Below, in pieces: positions 8,517-16,338 of a DNA stretch of 64,000 bases (position 1 is its first letter; the number at the start of each line of letters is the position of its first letter). The translations under genes were made by a program, and so were the position numbers. This stretch comes from Microbacterium sp. ProA8. GTDB taxonomy: Bacteria > Actinomycetota > Actinomycetes > Actinomycetales > Microbacteriaceae. The notes under the pieces were generated by a model. It made no database searches. It worked only from the letters and a program-made list of their open reading frames with translations, and was not told the origin of the DNA. The DNA is taken from positions 4,216,001 to 4,280,000 of the forward strand of contig NZ_CP157000.1 in assembly GCF_039905635.1 (NCBI RefSeq). The letters run 5' to 3'.

Positions 8517-8619
8517 GGGGCCAGCCTATCGGGGCCGCCCGGGGTGCCGGCATCCGATGTCCTGATGGCCGCTCGGGGGAACCGCAAGCCGGGTTCTGAC
8601 GAGCGGCTCGGACGACCGT

Positions 8620-9246
8620 TCAGCTGCCGTCGCGCAGGTCTGCCGGCGGGTCGGGCGAGAAGACGATCTCGCCGAACGTGGCGACGCACGCGTCGCCGAG
8701 AGGCGCCTGCGCGAGGAAGCCGACCTGCACCGGGCCGTCCCAGTCGAGCCGGAACAGCCGCACGAAGTCCCAGCGCCGTCCGTCCGTCGAGGAGTGGAAC
8801 GCCCAGACCTGATCGCCCACCCGCGACACGCGCAGGTGCACGAAGGGATCGGCGACGACCACGGAGTTGCAGTCGTCGGACCACACGTCGGTCACGACAG
8901 AGACCACCATGGCCTCGCCCTGCGGCGAGTACTCGAAGCAGAGCTTCGCCCAGTGGTCGCGATCGCCCCAGACGGCGAGCGCTGCGGCATCGAAGGTCGT
9001 GCGCGGCGTCGTGGCGACGCCGGCGCGCGCCGACAGCGCGAAGCGGTCGGGCGCCTCGAACCCCAGCAGCGCCGCGGCGTGCTGCTGCGGGCCGCCGAGG
9101 GCGTCGTTGGTCCAGTCGGTGCCTGGAGCGGCCGACAGCTCCAGCCGCCCGTCGGGCTGCAGCGCCGCCGTTCCGCTGCCCACCGCCCACTCGAGATCGG
9201 GCAGCCCTGCCGGCATGCGGAACACGGAGCGGTCGTCGGTCAGCAC
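8620..9246 (-). CDS. DUF1349 family protein
   Basis: 208 residues with the fold pattern of DUF1349, a concanavalin-like beta-sandwich related to YesU-type proteins that may bind or act on carbohydrates. Characteristic parts are ALSARAGVATTPRTTFDAAALAVW, WAKLCFEYSPQGEAMVVSVVT and the end VQVGFLAQAPLGDACVATF. No signal peptide, so cytoplasmic. The GTG start is backed by TAGGCT six bases upstream (9253-9258). Its start context closely resembles that of dcd. Confidence 0.8.
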   Translation of the reverse strand: MLTDDRSVFRMPAGLPDLEWAVGSGTAALQPDGRLELSAAPGTDWTNDALGGPQQHAAALLGFEAPDRFALSARAGVATTPRTTFDAAALAVWGDRDHWAKLCFEYSPQGEAMVVSVVTDVWSDDCNSVVVADPFVHLRVSRVGDQVWAFHSSTDGRRWDFVRLFRLDWDGPVQVGFLAQAPLGDACVATFGEIVFSPDPPADLRDGS

Positions 9247-9372
9247 GCCGCCAGCCTATCCGCACGGCATCCTCGCGGACCGCAAGCGGCGGGCCCTACG
9301 CTCGAGACGACGATGACGGATGCCGCAGCCCGGCCATGCCAGTGCCGACCGGGCCGCTGATGGAGGGGTGCC

Positions 9373-10593
9373 ATGGCCACCGTGCTGTTCTGTCCGGTGA
9401 CGTTCAACCTGGCCGAGACGACGCGGATGATCCAGGTCGCACGCGCGATGGATCCCGCACACCACATCGTCTTCATGGGCTACGAGGATGATTACGTCGG
9501 GCTCATCCGTGATGCGGGGTTCGAGTACCGGGCGTGCGAGCCGGTGCTCACGTCGCGCGAGCGGGAGCAGCTGATCGCGTTCGACCAGGGCAAGACGCTG
9601 AAGACCCCGCTGACGCAGGCGTTCGTCGGCGCGCGGGTGGACGTCGAGCGGCGCCTCATCCGCGAGCTCGACGCCACCGCCGTGGTGACGGGATCGAACC
9701 TCACGTCGTACATCTCGGCCCGCGCAGAGCACGTGCCGCTCTTCTATCCGGTGCCGTTCGCCTTGACCGAGCCGCAGGTGCGGCAGGCGCGCCACCTGTT
9801 CCTCGTCGGCGGGCGCGGCCGGCTGTCCCGGTTCGCGGATCGGCTGGCCACGGCGGCCTTCCGGTGGATCTACACGAAGGCACCGCTCGCGCCGCGGGCC
9901 TTCGGGAAGGTCGCCACCGCCAACGGCGTGCCGCCGCTGCGGACGGTGGCGTCCCTCATCACCGCCGACCGCAATCTCCTCACCGAGATGCCCTGGGAGC
10001 TCGAGGGCTTCACCCTTCCCGACGGGTTCGAGCGGGTCGGCCCGATCTTCGCCCACATCGACGCCCCGATGCCCGAGATCGTCGAGCAGCTCGCGGCGGC
10101 CCCCGAACCGCTGGTCTATCTGGGACTCGGCTCGTCGGCGAACCGCAAGCTGGCCGTGGCGGCCGCCCGCGCGCTCGGCGAACTGCCGGTGAACGTCGTC
10201 GCCCCGATCGCGCATTACCTCGAGCCCGACGACGTCCTCCCGCCGAACGTCCACGTCACCGACCTGCTTCCGGCACACCGGCTGGGCGGACTGGTCGACG
10301 CCGCCGTGCTGCACGGCGGGCAGGGAACCGTCCAGACGGCGTGCGCCACCGGCATCCCGTTCGTCGGAATGGGGCTGCAGCCCGAGCAGACCTGGCACGT
10401 GCGCATGTGCGAGAAGCGCGGACACGCCATCGCCGTGACGCCTCGGCGCGTCGGGTCGCCGGAGTTCCTCGACGCCGTGCGCCGCGTGCTGTCCGACCCC
10501 GGCATCCGCGGGGTCGCGCAGGACGTCCGGCGCGCCTACGCCGACGCGGACGGAGCCGCCGCCAGCGCGCGGATCATCGAGGCGTCGCTCTGA
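9373..10593 (+). CDS. GT1-like glycosyltransferase (UDP-sugar, MGT type)
   Basis: 406 residues with the GT-B architecture of macrolide/UDP-glucuronosyl transferases. The N-terminal acceptor domain starts VLFCPVTFNLAETTRMIQVA. The C-terminal nucleotide-sugar domain contains LVYLGLGSSANRK and the donor signature LHGGQGTVQTACATGIPFVG followed by MGLQPEQ. The acceptor is unknown; glycolipid or secondary metabolite glycosylation are typical for the family. AGGGGTGCC precedes the ATG. No linked biosynthetic genes are seen. Confidence 0.87.
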   Translation: MATVLFCPVTFNLAETTRMIQVARAMDPAHHIVFMGYEDDYVGLIRDAGFEYRACEPVLTSREREQLIAFDQGKTLKTPLTQAFVGARVDVERRLIRELDATAVVTGSNLTSYISARAEHVPLFYPVPFALTEPQVRQARHLFLVGGRGRLSRFADRLATAAFRWIYTKAPLAPRAFGKVATANGVPPLRTVASLITADRNLLTEMPWELEGFTLPDGFERVGPIFAHIDAPMPEIVEQLAAAPEPLVYLGLGSSANRKLAVAAARALGELPVNVVAPIAHYLEPDDVLPPNVHVTDLLPAHRLGGLVDAAVLHGGQGTVQTACATGIPFVGMGLQPEQTWHVRMCEKRGHAIAVTPRRVGSPEFLDAVRRVLSDPGIRGVAQDVRRAYADADGAAASARIIEASL

Positions 10594-10607
10594 CGCGAAG
10601 ACGGTGA

Positions 10608-10639
10608 CGGATGCCGCGACTTCGTGCTCACGGCATCCG
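10608..10639 (+). terminator. Terminator of the glycosyltransferase gene
   Basis: CGGATGCCG (10608-10616) and CGGCATCCG (10631-10639) form a 9-bp perfect stem, followed by CTCTGTT. It is built from the octamer pair that recurs all over the window. Confidence 0.6.
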
Positions 10640-10674
10640 CTCTGTTATCCTTGCCACGCGCCGAAAGGCTGCAC

Positions 10675-10745
10675 GGGGATGTAGTTCAATGGCAGAACTT
10701 CAGCTTCCCAAGCTGATAGCGCGGGTTCGATTCCCGTCATCCCCT
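10675..10745 (+). tRNA. tRNA-Gly (anticodon CCC)
   Basis: A 71-nt cloverleaf can be folded by eye. The acceptor stem GGGGATG pairs with CATCCCC (10738-10744), and the discriminator is T. The D stem is GTTC/GAAC, the anticodon stem TCAGC/GCTGA has loop TTCCCAA (anticodon CCC), and the T arm GCGGG/CCCGT has loop TTCGATT. CCA is not encoded. A TATCCT-like -10 box lies at about 10646-10651. The next open reading frame starts only five bases after the 3' end. Confidence 0.95.
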
Positions 10746-10749
10746 CTCT

Positions 10750-12849
10750 ATGCCAGCGATCGCCGCCCACGAGTACTCGCCCTGGGATTTCTGGCGCGAA
10801 GCCTCGGCCGACGAGCGCGACGCGCAGCTCGCGATCCAGCACGCATTGGTCGAGGGTCGCGCCGATCACTCGCTCGGAGAGCAGTGCTTCATCTCGGAGC
10901 TCGCCTCGATCGACAACGACGCCCTGCGCCTCGGCGACCGCACCTACGTGGCCGCCGGCGCCTACCTCACGGGTGATCTCACCGCGGGCGCCGACTGCAG
11001 CATCAACCCCTACACCGTCATCCGCGGACGCGTCACCATGGGCGACGGCGTGCGCATCGGCGCGCACACCTCGATCCTCGGCTTCAACCACTCGATGGAA
11101 TCCGGCACACCGGTCTTCCGGCAGCCGCTCACCTCGAAGGGCATCGAGATCGGCGACGACGTGTGGATCGGCTCCCACGTCGTGATCCTCGACGGCGTCC
11201 GCGTCGGCTCCCACGCGGTGCTCGCGGCGAGCGCCGTGGTCACCAAGGACGTCCCCGCCGGCGCTGTCGTCGGCGGCAACCCCGCGCGGTTCATCCGCTG
11301 GCGCGTCGAGCCCGACGACACCGGGGTCGCGCCGGACGCGGCCGCCGATGCCGCCGCACGCGGCGTGGACGACGGCGCGGGTGCGGGAGCGGGTGCGGGA
11401 GCGGGTGCGGGTGTCCCGGCGGACGCGGATGGTGCGGCCGACGACGACGCCCCCGTCAGCGAGACCGGCGCGGCCTTCGCCTCGGCGGCGGCGCTGCGAG
11501 CGATCGTGTCGCAGGCCGCGGCCCGCGAGGGTGATGCCGTGAGCGCCGACGCACCACCGGACCCGGCCCCTGGCTCGGTCCCTGACTCGGCCTCTGCTGT
11601 GATTGCCGGCCTGGCGATTCCGTCCGACGGCTCGGCGCGTTTCGTCTCGCTCGTTCCTCGCTCGCTCAACGACCGGGATGCAACAGCCCCCGGCTCCGAG
11701 CCGTCGCCGTCCGGAGGGCCGACGTACGCCACGGCACTTGCCGGCGCACCGGCGTCGACCGCAGACGACACCGTCGGCCTTGCGGAGCGGGTCACTGAGC
11801 TCGCCGCACGCGCTCGGGCGGAGGCATCCGCTCTCCTTCAGCGCGCGTGGAACGACGACCTCGGGCTCTTCGCCGACCGTCCCGGCGCGGCGCCGACGAT
11901 CCGTGCGCAGGCCGATGCGATCGAGATCGCCGACCTGCTGCTTCACACGGCGCCCCCGCAGGCTCCGGCGGACGCGCAGGTCCGGCGGCTGCAGGACTGG
12001 CAGGATGCCGCCACCGGCGCGGTCGCGCCCCTCGATGCGGACGGACACCAGCAGGCGGGCCTCGGCTTCTCGCACGGCGACGTGGCGTACCACGTGCTGA
12101 GCGTCGGGTACGGACTGGATCTGCTGGGTTCGGCGTTTCCGGCTCCGCTCACGTGGGTGACCGCGGCCACGCCCGAGCGCGTGGTCGCGTTCTGCGAGAG
12201 TCTGCCGTGGGCATCCGACGCGTGGAACGCCGGGCACCACATCGACGGCTTCGGCACGGCGATTCTGTGGACGCGGCGGACGGGGCATCCGGTTCCCGCA
12301 GGTGTGGAGGAGGCGCTGTTCGGCTGGCTGACCCTCAACGCCGACCCGCACACCGGCATGTGGGGCGCGGCGACCGCCGACGGCGGGCTGCTGCCCGTCG
12401 TGAACGGCTTCTACCGCGCCTCGCGCGGCACCTTCGCACAGTTCGGGATGCCGCTCCCCTACCCCGAACGCGTGATCGACACCGTGCTGCGGCACGCGCG
12501 CGATCCCCGCTGGTTCGCGCCCGGCACGCGCAACGCGTGCAACGTGCTCGACGTCGCGCACCCGCTGTGGCTCACGCGCGGAACCGGCTATCGCGGCGAC
12601 GAGGTGCGGGCCCTCGCCGCACGCCTGCTGTCGGACGCGCTGTCGACATGGGTGCCGCACGCCGGTTTCTCGTTCCGCGAGCCGACGCCGGCTGCCCGCG
12701 GGCTCGCCGAGACCGAGCCCGGACTGCAGGGCACCGAGATGTGGCTCGCGATCCTCTGGTACCTCGCCGACCTCGCGGGGGTATCCGACGCCCTCGCGTA
12801 CCGGCCGCGGGGCGTGCACCGCCCCGAGCCCGCAGCGGCGCTGCGGTAG
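10750..12849 (+). CDS. Hexapeptide acyltransferase fused to a helical domain
   Basis: 699 residues. Residues about 55-190 are a left-handed beta-helix of hexapeptide repeats (GDRTYVAAGAYLTGDL ... IGDDVWIGSHVVILDGVRVG ... VVGGNPARFIRW) typical of maltose O-acetyltransferase-like enzymes. Residues about 195-350 are a low-complexity linker with a GAGAGAGAG run (12-bp DNA repeats near 11383-11412). The linker also holds an in-frame copy of the dispersed palindromic repeat (RFVSLVPRSLNDR, 11637-11678). Residues about 350-690 form a mainly helical domain with repeated W/G/H motifs (WNAGHHIDGFGTAILW), resembling alpha/alpha toroids of glycosidases or prenyltransferases; I cannot name it. The ATG follows the tRNA by five bases with no Shine-Dalgarno sequence. 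Confidence 0.75.
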   Translation: MPAIAAHEYSPWDFWREASADERDAQLAIQHALVEGRADHSLGEQCFISELASIDNDALRLGDRTYVAAGAYLTGDLTAGADCSINPYTVIRGRVTMGDGVRIGAHTSILGFNHSMESGTPVFRQPLTSKGIEIGDDVWIGSHVVILDGVRVGSHAVLAASAVVTKDVPAGAVVGGNPARFIRWRVEPDDTGVAPDAAADAAARGVDDGAGAGAGAGAGAGVPADADGAADDDAPVSETGAAFASAAALRAIVSQAAAREGDAVSADAPPDPAPGSVPDSASAVIAGLAIPSDGSARFVSLVPRSLNDRDATAPGSEPSPSGGPTYATALAGAPASTADDTVGLAERVTELAARARAEASALLQRAWNDDLGLFADRPGAAPTIRAQADAIEIADLLLHTAPPQAPADAQVRRLQDWQDAATGAVAPLDADGHQQAGLGFSHGDVAYHVLSVGYGLDLLGSAFPAPLTWVTAATPERVVAFCESLPWASDAWNAGHHIDGFGTAILWTRRTGHPVPAGVEEALFGWLTLNADPHTGMWGAATADGGLLPVVNGFYRASRGTFAQFGMPLPYPERVIDTVLRHARDPRWFAPGTRNACNVLDVAHPLWLTRGTGYRGDEVRALAARLLSDALSTWVPHAGFSFREPTPAARGLAETEPGLQGTEMWLAILWYLADLAGVSDALAYRPRGVHRPEPAAALR
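11637..11678 (-). repeat. Dispersed palindromic repeat, copy A (in-frame within CDS)
   Basis: One inverted-orientation copy of the element with core GTTGAGCGAGCGAGGAACGA and end GAGACGAAACGC. It is read in frame as RFVSLVPRSLNDR within the variable linker of the acyltransferase fusion. Nearly identical copies lie at 44322-44459 and 59200-59333; a diverged pair lies at 31958-32034. Confidence 0.85.
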
Positions 12850-12871
12850 ACGCCCCGCCTGGAGAGGCGTC
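12849..12871. terminator. Weak stem-loop between convergent genes
   Basis: GACGCC (12849-12854) pairs with GGCGTC (12866-12871) across the 37-bp gap between convergent genes. Confidence 0.3.
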
Positions 12872-12886
12872 CCACGCTGGTCGGCG

Positions 12887-13645
12887 TCAGGACCCGCTCT
12901 CGTCAGGCGTCGGGGCGAGCACGAGCAGCCACGAGGAGTAATGCTCGGTGACGGTGCCGCCGAGCTCCCCCACGGCGTCCACGGCCTGCGCCACCTCGGC
13001 AGCGGACCAGTCGCTGAACGTGCGGAAGAGGCGGCCGACCCCGTCGGCGTCGAGGTCGAGACTCCAGCGGTAGGTCGAGGCATCCACCACCGCGAACAGA
13101 CCGGATTCCGTCAGCGCACCGGTCGTCGCGGCGAAGTCTTCGGCGGGCGGACCGGGCCGCGGCGGCGCACGGCGCGCTCGGACGATCTCGGCGACGCGCG
13201 CGCGGAACGGCGTCGGTGGCGCCTCGGAGTCGCCGAAGACGTTGCGCCACACGGCCAGGCGCCCGTCGTCCGTGAGAGCCGCGCGCACACGGGGAAGCAC
13301 GATCGGCAGGTCCATCCAATGGATCGCCGTCGCGGCGACGACGAGGTCGAAGCTCGACGCGGGCAGCTCGACGTCTTCGGCGCGAGCGACCTGCACCGTC
13401 GCGGTCGGATAGGACTCGCGAAGAAGGCGGGCCAGTCGGCGGCCGGGCTCGATCGCTGTCACACGCAGCCCGGCGGACAGGAGCGGTCCGGTCGCCTGCC
13501 CGCTGCCGGCACCCAGATCGAGTGCCGTCGTCCCCGGGCGCAGCAGCCCGAGGTCGTGCAGGCGGCGCCACAGCTCCGGCGGGTAGGGCGGGCGCGCGGT
13601 CGCGTACTCGTCGGCGAGCCCCTCGAAGTGCATGCCGTCCACCAC
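12887..13645 (-). CDS. Class I SAM-dependent methyltransferase
   Basis: 252 residues. The Rossmann-type methyltransferase core has motif I ALDLGAGSGQATG, the acidic residue of motif II (IEPGRRL), and SSFDLVVAATAIHWMD typical of the UbiE/COQ5-like or trans-aconitate-type group. Substrate unknown. GTG at 13645 is taken because TACGCT (13653-13658, minus strand) ends seven bases before it; the ATG at 13633 (MHFEGLADEY) is an equally plausible start by homology. Confidence 0.82.
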   Translation of the reverse strand: MVDGMHFEGLADEYATARPPYPPELWRRLHDLGLLRPGTTALDLGAGSGQATGPLLSAGLRVTAIEPGRRLARLLRESYPTATVQVARAEDVELPASSFDLVVAATAIHWMDLPIVLPRVRAALTDDGRLAVWRNVFGDSEAPPTPFRARVAEIVRARRAPPRPGPPAEDFAATTGALTESGLFAVVDASTYRWSLDLDADGVGRLFRTFSDWSAAEVAQAVDAVGELGGTVTEHYSSWLLVLAPTPDESGS

Positions 13646-13698
13646 AGGGACGAGCGTAGGCGGGCACGGCGAGCCTGACGACCCTCGAGGGTCAGCCG

Positions 13699-13983
13699 CT
13701 AGAGGAGACGCGCCAACTCATCCGCGTTCAGACCGCCGAAGTGCTCAGCGATGAAGCTGCGCAGCTGAGACGAGTCGACCCAGTCGACATCCCAGCCATT
13801 CGTGACGTCCAGAGTGCTCTGGTCGTCTTCCCAGTACGAGTCGTTGCACTCGTCGTCGGGGCAGTCCCATGGCAGGTCGTGCAGCTCCCAGATTCCCTCG
13901 AGCGGAACGAAGAGAACGGCGCGCCCGGCTACCTCACCGGCGCGGCCTCTGCCGCCCACGACCTTGCCGCCCCACAGATCCAT
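13699..13983 (-). CDS. Acidic hypothetical protein
   Basis: 94 residues from the ATG at 13983 (MDLWGGKVVGGRGRAGEVAG); the frame stays open to 14085. A Shine-Dalgarno-like GAGGGGAGG lies about 11 bases before the ATG. The middle holds a Cys pair in WDCPDDECNDSYWEDD, and the C-terminus (QLRSFIAEHFGGLNADELARLL) is predicted helical. No known family. Lower GC than its neighbours, with mid-gene codon choices that are less typical, which may indicate acquisition. The 208 bp between it and the VOC gene show nothing convincing. Confidence 0.5.
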   Translation of the reverse strand: MDLWGGKVVGGRGRAGEVAGRAVLFVPLEGIWELHDLPWDCPDDECNDSYWEDDQSTLDVTNGWDVDWVDSSQLRSFIAEHFGGLNADELARLL

Positions 13984-14191
13984 CGTCCTGAGCGCCTCCC
14001 CTCGTGACAGTAACGAGCACGGCGCACTCGACGCCAACCCAGAGAAGGTCGCACCGACCGAAGTCAGCGAGCAGATGCCATGCACCCGAGACGACCCGGG
14101 ATGTCGAAGAACCGTCGGGCTGAGGCATCCGCCGCTGCGTGACCAGCCTCACGAGCCGGTCCGGATCCAGCGTCTCAGTGCGGGAACGCAT

Positions 14192-14638
14192 TCACTCCGC
14201 GACGAGCTCCACCTTGAAGCGCTCGGCGTTCTCGAGGAACGCCGCATAGTGGTCGCCGCCGCCCGCGTAGGGATGGCGGTCGGCGTAGAGCCACCGCCAG
14301 CCGTGCTCGGGCGCGGCATCCCAGAGCCGATCGACGTCGCCGCGCGTGCCCGCGTGGAACGCGAGGTGGCTGAGCCCGGCCCCGCGTCGATCGTGCGCGG
14401 CGGCACGAGGGGCTGCGGCGAGCACGACGTAGGTGGCACCGAGCCGCCAGCTGCGCCCGCCCGGCCACTCCTGGAACGATTCGTAGCCGAGCTCGCCGAG
14501 CAGCCAGTCGAACGCTGGCGTCGTCGACGTGGGGTCGAGCGATTGCAGTTCGACATGATGAAGGATGCCGCGCCGTGGCGCGGCGCCTGCTCCCGCGCCG
14601 GTGCCGGTGTGCGCTTCGAGATGCGAGGGATCGGCCAC
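14192..14638 (-). CDS. VOC superfamily (glyoxalase/dioxygenase-like) protein
   Basis: 148 residues with the paired beta-alpha-beta modules of the vicinal oxygen chelate fold. ILHHVELQSLD carries the first metal-ligand histidine, GLSHLAFHAG the second, and FKVELVAE is the usual C-terminal glutamate strand. Could be a glyoxalase-like or bleomycin-resistance-like protein; substrate unknown. GTG at 14638 is chosen because TAGGCT (14646-14651, minus strand) ends seven bases upstream. Confidence 0.78.
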   Translation of the reverse strand: MADPSHLEAHTGTGAGAGAAPRRGILHHVELQSLDPTSTTPAFDWLLGELGYESFQEWPGGRSWRLGATYVVLAAAPRAAAHDRRGAGLSHLAFHAGTRGDVDRLWDAAPEHGWRWLYADRHPYAGGGDHYAAFLENAERFKVELVAE

Positions 14639-14667
14639 CCGCCCGAGCCTACGGGGACGCGGAACCC

Positions 14668-15600
14668 TCACCCCTGAGTGCTCTCGACTCCGCTCCCGGG
14701 CCTCGAAGCCGTGACCGAACGGGCGACGGCGGGGTGGAGGTGCTCGGAGGCGAGCGCGACCGTGGCCTGGCGGGCACCGGCGGCGAGGCATCCCGTCAGG
14801 TCCTGGCCGGCGAGCGAGGCGGCGAGGAACCCCGCGAAGAACGCGTCGCCTGCCCCGTTGGTGTCGACGACGTCGACCGGCACGGCGGGCACCTCGGCCC
14901 GCTCCCCCGTCGCCGCGAGGGCGATCGCGCCCTGCGCGCCGAGCGTGCACACCGCGATGCGCGGGCCGCGGTCGAGACAGCTCTGCATCAGCGCCCAGGG
15001 GTCGTCGGTGGCGTCGTCGTTCATGAAGACGACATCGGCGGCGCGCATGAACGGCTCGTGGAAGCTCGACGTGCCGTCATAGTCGTGCAGGTCCGTCCAG
15101 ATCGGTGCGCCGGGAGCACCGGCCAGCCGGCGTTCGACGAGAGCGGCACCGACCTCGCTGAGATCGACCACGGCGACCTCGGCCTGAGCGAGGGCAGGCT
15201 CCATGCGGTCCACGTCAGCAGCAGCCGGCGACGAGGGAGTGGAGAGATAGAGGCTCACGCGCTCCCCCGCTCGCGTCATCAGGTTCGCGTGCCTTTCGGT
15301 GCGCTCCGAAGCATATGCCTGCAGTCGTACATTCCCCGATGCCAGCGCGGTCGCGACTCTTCGACCGTCCTCGTCGTGGCCGATCAACCCGTGCAGCGCC
15401 ACCTCGATGCCCTGGTCAGCGAGATGCAGCGCCTTCCCCGCAGAGGTGCCGCCGAGAGTGTGGTGGTCGCCGATCACGAACTGCATGTGCGGCACCGGAT
15501 CCGGAAGACGGTCGAGCAAGATCAGATGATTCCACGAGGCCGGCCCGTAGACGGCGACCCGCGTGGCAGCCGTCGAAGACAGGAGGGAGGCGGGAGGCAT
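14668..15600 (-). CDS. PfkB-family carbohydrate kinase
   Basis: 310 residues, ribokinase fold. The N-terminal VYGPASWNHLILLDRLPDP and GGTSAGKALHLADQG match the first PfkB signature region. DVVDTNGAGDAFFAGFLAAS is the second signature, holding the catalytic Asp and the GAGD anion hole. It should phosphorylate a sugar or sugar derivative; which one is unknown. The ATG at 15600 has TTTACT (15607-15612, minus strand) six bases upstream, and a perfect LacI-family operator match overlaps the -35 region, so sugar-responsive repression is likely. Confidence 0.85.
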   Translation of the reverse strand: MPPASLLSSTAATRVAVYGPASWNHLILLDRLPDPVPHMQFVIGDHHTLGGTSAGKALHLADQGIEVALHGLIGHDEDGRRVATALASGNVRLQAYASERTERHANLMTRAGERVSLYLSTPSSPAAADVDRMEPALAQAEVAVVDLSEVGAALVERRLAGAPGAPIWTDLHDYDGTSSFHEPFMRAADVVFMNDDATDDPWALMQSCLDRGPRIAVCTLGAQGAIALAATGERAEVPAVPVDVVDTNGAGDAFFAGFLAASLAGQDLTGCLAAGARQATVALASEHLHPAVARSVTASRPGSGVESTQG

Positions 15601-15630
15601 CCGATCAGTAAACCAGCTTCCGCCCGCGGG

Positions 15631-15644
15631 TGTAAGCGCTTGCA
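15631..15644. promoter_or_regulatory. LacI-family operator upstream of the PfkB kinase
   Basis: TGTAAGCGCTTGCA fits the LacI-family consensus TGNAANCGNTTNCA at every fixed position. It overlaps the expected -35 (TTACAC on the minus strand, 17 bp from the -10 TTTACT) of the kinase promoter, a position expected for a repressor site. No typical LacI-type regulator with a LacI helix-turn-helix is encoded in the window. Confidence 0.75.
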
Positions 15645-15714
15645 GATGCGGCCGTTGCAGTACTGCGGCAGCCCGGCAGCACGCCGCGGCGGATCGAGAT
15701 GCCAGGCTGGTCGC

Positions 15715-16257
15715 ATGGCTGTCACCGTCGTTCCCTACTCCGAGGAGTGGCCGCAGCAGTTCGCCCGTGCGGCCGCAGATCTGCGGCTGGCGCTGGCGGA
15801 CGTGCCCGTGCTCTCGATCGAGCATGTCGGCTCCACGTCGGTCACGGGGCTATCTGCCAAACCGGTCATCGACATCGACATCGTGGTGCGGCGTGAAGAG
15901 ACCCCGGCGGCGATCGCGGCACTGATTGCCGTCGGGTACACGCATCGGGGCGACCTCGGCGTCACCGACCGGGAGGCGATGGCCGCGCCCGACGACGATC
16001 CGCAACGCAACGTCTACATCTGCGTCGAGGACACGCTGCACCTGCGCAACCACCTCGCGGTACGCGCGATCCTGCGCGAGCGTGAAGACCTTCGCGACCG
16101 CTACGGCGCGATCAAGACCGAAATCGCCCGCGACCCGGCCATGGACATCGAGCGATATCTCGCCCTCAAGTCGCCCGTGCTTCAGGAGGTCCTCGCCCTG
16201 TCCGACCTCACCGACGCCGAGAAGCGGGCGATCCTCGCCCTCAACACGGGCACCTGA
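15715..16257 (+). CDS. GrpB family protein (nucleotidyltransferase-like)
   Basis: 180 residues. The family core is clear: VVPYSEEWPQQFARAAADL, IEHVGSTSVTGLSAKPVIDI and the metal-site aspartates DIDIVV, then NHLAVRAILRE. GrpB proteins share the nucleotidyltransferase fold; some have been linked to dephospho-CoA kinase fusions, but the activity of stand-alone forms is unknown. A CAGGCT box six bases before the ATG suggests a leaderless transcript divergent from the kinase. Confidence 0.87.
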   Translation: MAVTVVPYSEEWPQQFARAAADLRLALADVPVLSIEHVGSTSVTGLSAKPVIDIDIVVRREETPAAIAALIAVGYTHRGDLGVTDREAMAAPDDDPQRNVYICVEDTLHLRNHLAVRAILREREDLRDRYGAIKTEIARDPAMDIERYLALKSPVLQEVLALSDLTDAEKRAILALNTGT

Positions 16258-16338
16258 CGACGGACCGGCCGAGCTGCAGCGACCGCTCACCGGACCGCTC
16301 CCCTCGGTCGGCGGGCTGCCGTCAGTGTGAGCCGGTGG

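Noticed and set aside
11637..11678. The repeat in the acyltransferase gene as a real conserved protein motif
   Set aside because: The same DNA recurs in unrelated genes and in an intergenic gap, in both orientations, so it is a DNA repeat, not a protein domain.
10645..13083. An 812-codon minus-strand frame across the tRNA and acyltransferase gene
   Set aside because: Antisense shadow; it would run through the tRNA gene and part of the methyltransferase gene, and its product is low-complexity and basic.
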